64,000 bases of DNA from Bacteroidales bacterium. Lineage in GTDB: Bacteria; Bacteroidota; Bacteroidia; Bacteroidales; F082. Below are positions 61,613-64,000 of this stretch, piece by piece. Under the pieces are notes generated by a model. The model was given only the letters and a program-made list of their open reading frames with translations, made no database searches and was not told where the DNA came from. The number at the start of each line of letters is the position of its first letter. The first letter of the stretch is position 1. The DNA lies in assembly GCA_030683155.1 (NCBI GenBank), contig JAUXMV010000024.1:49125-113124 (forward strand). Direction: 5' to 3'. A program made the position numbers and the translations under genes.

Positions 61613-61960
61613 ATGAAAAAAGCAAAAAAAATTGATGCAAAAGATAACAACAAGCCTGAGCTTGATACATTGGTTATTGATAATGTTATCTATCAGACTA
61701 CTTTTACCAGAAAGTATGTCAATAAGCCTGTTTACAGTGTTTTTAATCCTAATCTTTTGGTTGCATTTATTCCGGGAACAATAACAGAAGTATATATAAA
61801 GGAAGGCGAAAGCGTAACAAAAGGTCAACAGTTAGCTGTACTGGAAGCTATGAAAATGTTAAATGAAATTGTTGCCCCTTTTGATGGTGTAGTCAAAAAG
61901 TTAAATGTCAACAAGGGCGATAGAGTTACTAAAAATCATGTAATTATAGAACTCGAATAA
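61613..61960 (+). CDS. Biotin carboxyl carrier protein
   Basis: A 115-residue protein whose C-terminal 75 residues form a biotinyl domain. The biotin lysine is K81 in EAMKM. The N-terminal part is a basic linker (KKAKKIDAKDNNK) and a short beta unit. It carries CO2 for the carboxyltransferase encoded 106 bases upstream. Its last 25 bases overlap the 3' end of the convergent engB gene. Confidence 0.92.
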   Translation: MKKAKKIDAKDNNKPELDTLVIDNVIYQTTFTRKYVNKPVYSVFNPNLLVAFIPGTITEVYIKEGESVTKGQQLAVLEAMKMLNEIVAPFDGVVKKLNVNKGDRVTKNHVIIELE

Positions 61961-62559
61961 TTTACAAAGTCCTGATTTTGAATATCAATTAAGTCAAGAA
62001 TCTCATCTCTGCCTAAACCTGTGGAAGATGATGATGAAAACATAAGTGGCAGCTCTTCCCAATTCTGGAGGAGCTGTTTTTTATAGGCTGCAAGCGCTTT
62101 GTCAAGACTTGTTTTGCCAAGTTTATCCGCTTTTGTAAAAACAATCACAAAGGGCAGCGTTTTTTCGGCCATCCATTCCATAAGCTCAAGGTCTGATTGT
62201 TGAGGCTCAATCCGAACGTCGATAAGGATAAATGTATAAATGAGGTTGCTTCTTTCAAGCAGATAGCGCCCCATTAACTTTTTCCATTTCTCGCGCTCTG
62301 TTATTGCACGTTTGGCATATCCATATCCCGGAAGATCGACCAGATACCAGTTTTTATTAATCATAAAGTGATTGATAGTGATTGTTTTACCTGGTTTTCC
62401 TGATGTTTTTGCAAGTCCTTTTTTTTTGGTCAGCATATTAATCAAAGAGGATTTTCCAACATTTGATCTGCCAACAAAGGCATATTCAGGATAGTCAGGT
62501 TTGGGCAATGCTTCAATCTTTGTATTGCTCATAATAAAAACGGCTTCGGAAATTGTCAT
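61936..62559 (-). CDS. engB: Ribosome biogenesis GTPase EngB/YihA
   Basis: A 207-residue GTPase. The G1 motif is GRSNVGKSSL (31-40), G3 is DLPGYGYA, G4 is TKAD. The N-terminal MTISEAVFIMSNTKIEALPKPDYPEYAF is typical. It helps assemble the 50S subunit. It overlaps the acyltransferase gene upstream by four bases (ATGA) and the biotin carrier gene by 25 bases at its 3' end. Confidence 0.95.
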   Translation of the reverse strand: MTISEAVFIMSNTKIEALPKPDYPEYAFVGRSNVGKSSLINMLTKKKGLAKTSGKPGKTITINHFMINKNWYLVDLPGYGYAKRAITEREKWKKLMGRYLLERSNLIYTFILIDVRIEPQQSDLELMEWMAEKTLPFVIVFTKADKLGKTSLDKALAAYKKQLLQNWEELPLMFSSSSSTGLGRDEILDLIDIQNQDFVNYSSSIIT

Positions 62560-63521
62560 ATCAGGTGCTTAGGTATTTGTCCTTTGATGTATGTATGTAG
62601 ATAACGATCTTTTTTGGATTCATATAAATCATTAATTGTAATGATGATACCTGTTTCCTCAACTTCGCCAAAAGATGCATTCAGAGCGGTTCCAAAAGTG
62701 CGCATTGTGGCAGATAGATTCATATATGCGTTAACAAGTGGTGGTATATTTTCGTTATTGTTGCGAACTAATTGAACCAGATTTTTGTAATCAGTTTCGT
62801 AATTCCCAGAATTTAATGCATTTTCTAATTTTGAAGTTTCAGTTTTTAGCTGGAGTGGCTCATGAGGAAAAACAAGCCGGTCAGGGTCAGGGAAGTGTTT
62901 GTGCAAAAAGTACAAGATCAGATCTCGGGCATAAACGTTGAAATGGCTATACATTGTTACTTTGCCAAAAAAGTATTTAGTGTCAGGATAATCCAGAACC
63001 AGCGCGCCAAGACCGTCCCATAAATTATCCAAAGAATACATCCCTTTTCGCAGATTTTTTGATGGTTGATAAGCTGGTTGAACAAAAGATCGTCCAAGTT
63101 CGATTGTATATGGAAGATATTCTTTGATAAATTTTTTAGAATAACCAAAAAGTTTGGCAGTCGGAGTATTTACATGACCTTTTTCATCAATATGCAGATT
63201 TTTACATTCGATAAATCGGTATCCTCCAACGATCTCATTTTCCTCAGGGTTCCAAACAATGAGCTGTTTGAAACCATTTTCACCCAGATCATGGGCATCA
63301 ATGTCGGTAGGTTTTCCAGTTCCTCCACCAGAATTGCGGAAAGAGATCTCCCGCAATCTGCCAATTTCAAGCATCAAATTAGGTGAATCAACAGCAGAAA
63401 TAACATAAATTTCATTATTTCCATTGTTGGTTTTTCTGAGGAATCTATCTTTTGTAAGTTCCGAAATCAATAATTTTTTGTCGATTGGAAGAATCACATC
63501 TTCAGTATTTAGTGCACTCAT
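62556..63521 (-). CDS. GNAT-type N-acyltransferase, GlsB-like (glycine lipid synthesis)
   Basis: A 321-residue protein from ATG 63521 (an in-frame GTG sits one codon earlier). It is of the hemolysin-like GNAT acyltransferase group, with EIGRLREISFRNSGGGTGKP, YRFIECKNL, YTIELGRSFVQPAYQ and DYPDTKYFFGKVTMYSHFNV. With the acyltransferase upstream it resembles GlsB/GlsA of Bacteroides, where the N-acyltransferase loads glycine with a beta-hydroxy fatty acid. Equivalent OlsB makes ornithine lipids, so the amino acid cannot be fixed from sequence. It overlaps engB by four bases and follows the second acyltransferase by two. Confidence 0.75.
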   Translation of the reverse strand: MSALNTEDVILPIDKKLLISELTKDRFLRKTNNGNNEIYVISAVDSPNLMLEIGRLREISFRNSGGGTGKPTDIDAHDLGENGFKQLIVWNPEENEIVGGYRFIECKNLHIDEKGHVNTPTAKLFGYSKKFIKEYLPYTIELGRSFVQPAYQPSKNLRKGMYSLDNLWDGLGALVLDYPDTKYFFGKVTMYSHFNVYARDLILYFLHKHFPDPDRLVFPHEPLQLKTETSKLENALNSGNYETDYKNLVQLVRNNNENIPPLVNAYMNLSATMRTFGTALNASFGEVEETGIIITINDLYESKKDRYLHTYIKGQIPKHLI

Positions 63522-63523
63522 CA

Positions 63524-64000
63524 CTATTTATTTAACATATTTATGTAATCGGTATCAGGGTCAAAAACAGCTTCAGGGTTCTTTTCAAGGAAGTAAACAA
63601 AACTTCTCATTTTTTCAGCCCATTCCATATCATTGCACCTTCGGTCAAATAGTTGCCACGGAATAGGTTTTCCAAATGTGATTTTAAGTTGCTGATTTTT
63701 TTGTTGATAGAATTCATCTACAAGATAGAGCATTTCAATATTTGCTTTAATACCTATCTTTTTTCTAAAATTTGAAAGGTTATAAAAAAAATCAGAATTT
63801 CTTCCACTTATATGTGTAGGGACGATATCACGGTGAAACTTTTTGGCTTTCGATAAAAACGTCTTTTTCCAATCGAGGTCGCGAATAATTCCTTTGTTTT
63901 TGCGTGAAACCAGCCCGAAGGGGAAATAGCTTACTACTGCCTCGCCAAGAAATGTGTCATTAAAAATGCGGATATTCTCGGCATTGCTGCCATGTTTATT
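63524..64000 (-). CDS. Lysophospholipid-type O-acyltransferase, GlsA-like, partial
   Basis: The reading frame is open from the window end (64000) to the TAG stop at 63524-63526, 158 codons, so the N-terminus with the catalytic HxxxxD is missing. The visible part has AVVSYFPFGLVSRKNKG, then KAKKFHRDIVPTHISGRNSDFFY, and FGKPIPWQLFDR, as in PlsC-like O-acyltransferases. With the GNAT gene next to it, it should add the second acyl chain of a glycine or ornithine lipid in the inner membrane. The pair and engB form one minus-strand unit. Confidence 0.75.
   Translation of the reverse strand, partial: NKHGSNAENIRIFNDTFLGEAVVSYFPFGLVSRKNKGIIRDLDWKKTFLSKAKKFHRDIVPTHISGRNSDFFYNLSNFRKKIGIKANIEMLYLVDEFYQQKNQQLKITFGKPIPWQLFDRRCNDMEWAEKMRSFVYFLEKNPEAVFDPDTDYINMLNK

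Noticed and set aside
1..64000. CRISPR arrays, tRNA, rRNA, prophage or transposon genes
   Set aside because: None recognised by eye on either strand; a tRNAscan and Infernal run would be decisive.

Overview
The window is chromosomal DNA from a member of the Bacteroidetes (Bacteroidota). Supporting signs are a SusC/SusD/SusE outer-membrane glycan uptake operon, proteins with type IX secretion (T9SS) C-terminal sorting domains, Bacteroidetes-type promoters (TAnnTTTG boxes just upstream of many start codons, with few Shine-Dalgarno sequences), a GH3-family adenylate-forming enzyme, HU/SPOR and DUF2851 proteins, and a pair of acyltransferases resembling the glycine-lipid enzymes of Bacteroides. 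The DNA is A+T-rich throughout and no mobile element, phage, CRISPR array, tRNA or rRNA was seen. An anaerobic or facultative lifestyle is suggested by the aldehyde:ferredoxin oxidoreductase pair. Most of the window is ordinary core genome with a few accessory islands.

Layout. 1-5 kb: a truncated secreted FG-GAP protein divergent from a sigma-54-type response regulator that lacks a DNA-binding domain, a small Lys/Cys-rich exported peptide behind a helically phased TTAAC array, then OsmC, a hotdog thioesterase and a lipoprotein. 5-10 kb: a secreted GH13 amylase-family enzyme and a GIN-domain/beta-barrel protein. 10-16 kb: an EamA transporter, a YigZ protein, dnaA, a low-molecular-weight phosphatase, a threonine/serine dehydratase, an RsmI-like methyltransferase and SlyD. 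16-20 kb: a lone sugar transferase with a four-Cys insertion, a VWA membrane protein and fabG. 20-24 kb: an ECF sigma/anti-sigma/Spy-like module preceded by a calcium-loop protein, then a CDF metal exporter. 23-28 kb: two histidine kinases, one TPR-linked. 27-34 kb: MsrB, two AGCS symporters and DUF2851.

33-36 kb: a coiled-coil ZapB-like gene, zapA, a probable 6S-type RNA and rny (RNase Y). 37-45 kb: a SusE-SusD-SusC operon divergent from a LacI regulator, with a palindromic operator candidate between them but no glycoside hydrolase. 45-52 kb: a minus-strand housekeeping series (ATL, trmB, HU/SPOR, kdsB, deoxynucleoside kinase, GH3, lptF/G, tgt). 52-59 kb: a glycosyltransferase, a second ECF sigma factor, urocanate hydratase, a four-cluster ferredoxin with an aldehyde oxidoreductase, and a T9SS cargo protein. 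60-64 kb: an acyl-CoA carboxylase carboxyltransferase with its biotin carrier, EngB, and an N-acyl/O-acyltransferase pair cut by the window end.

The points most worth following are the 6S-like RNA between zapA and rny, the phased TTAAC/TGTTAA arrays before a metal-binding-like peptide and before dnaA, the HTH-less sigma-54 activator, a Tgt enzyme without its zinc cysteines, the ECF/Spy/calcium-loop module, and the Tat-type ferredoxin paired with a tungsten-type oxidoreductase.
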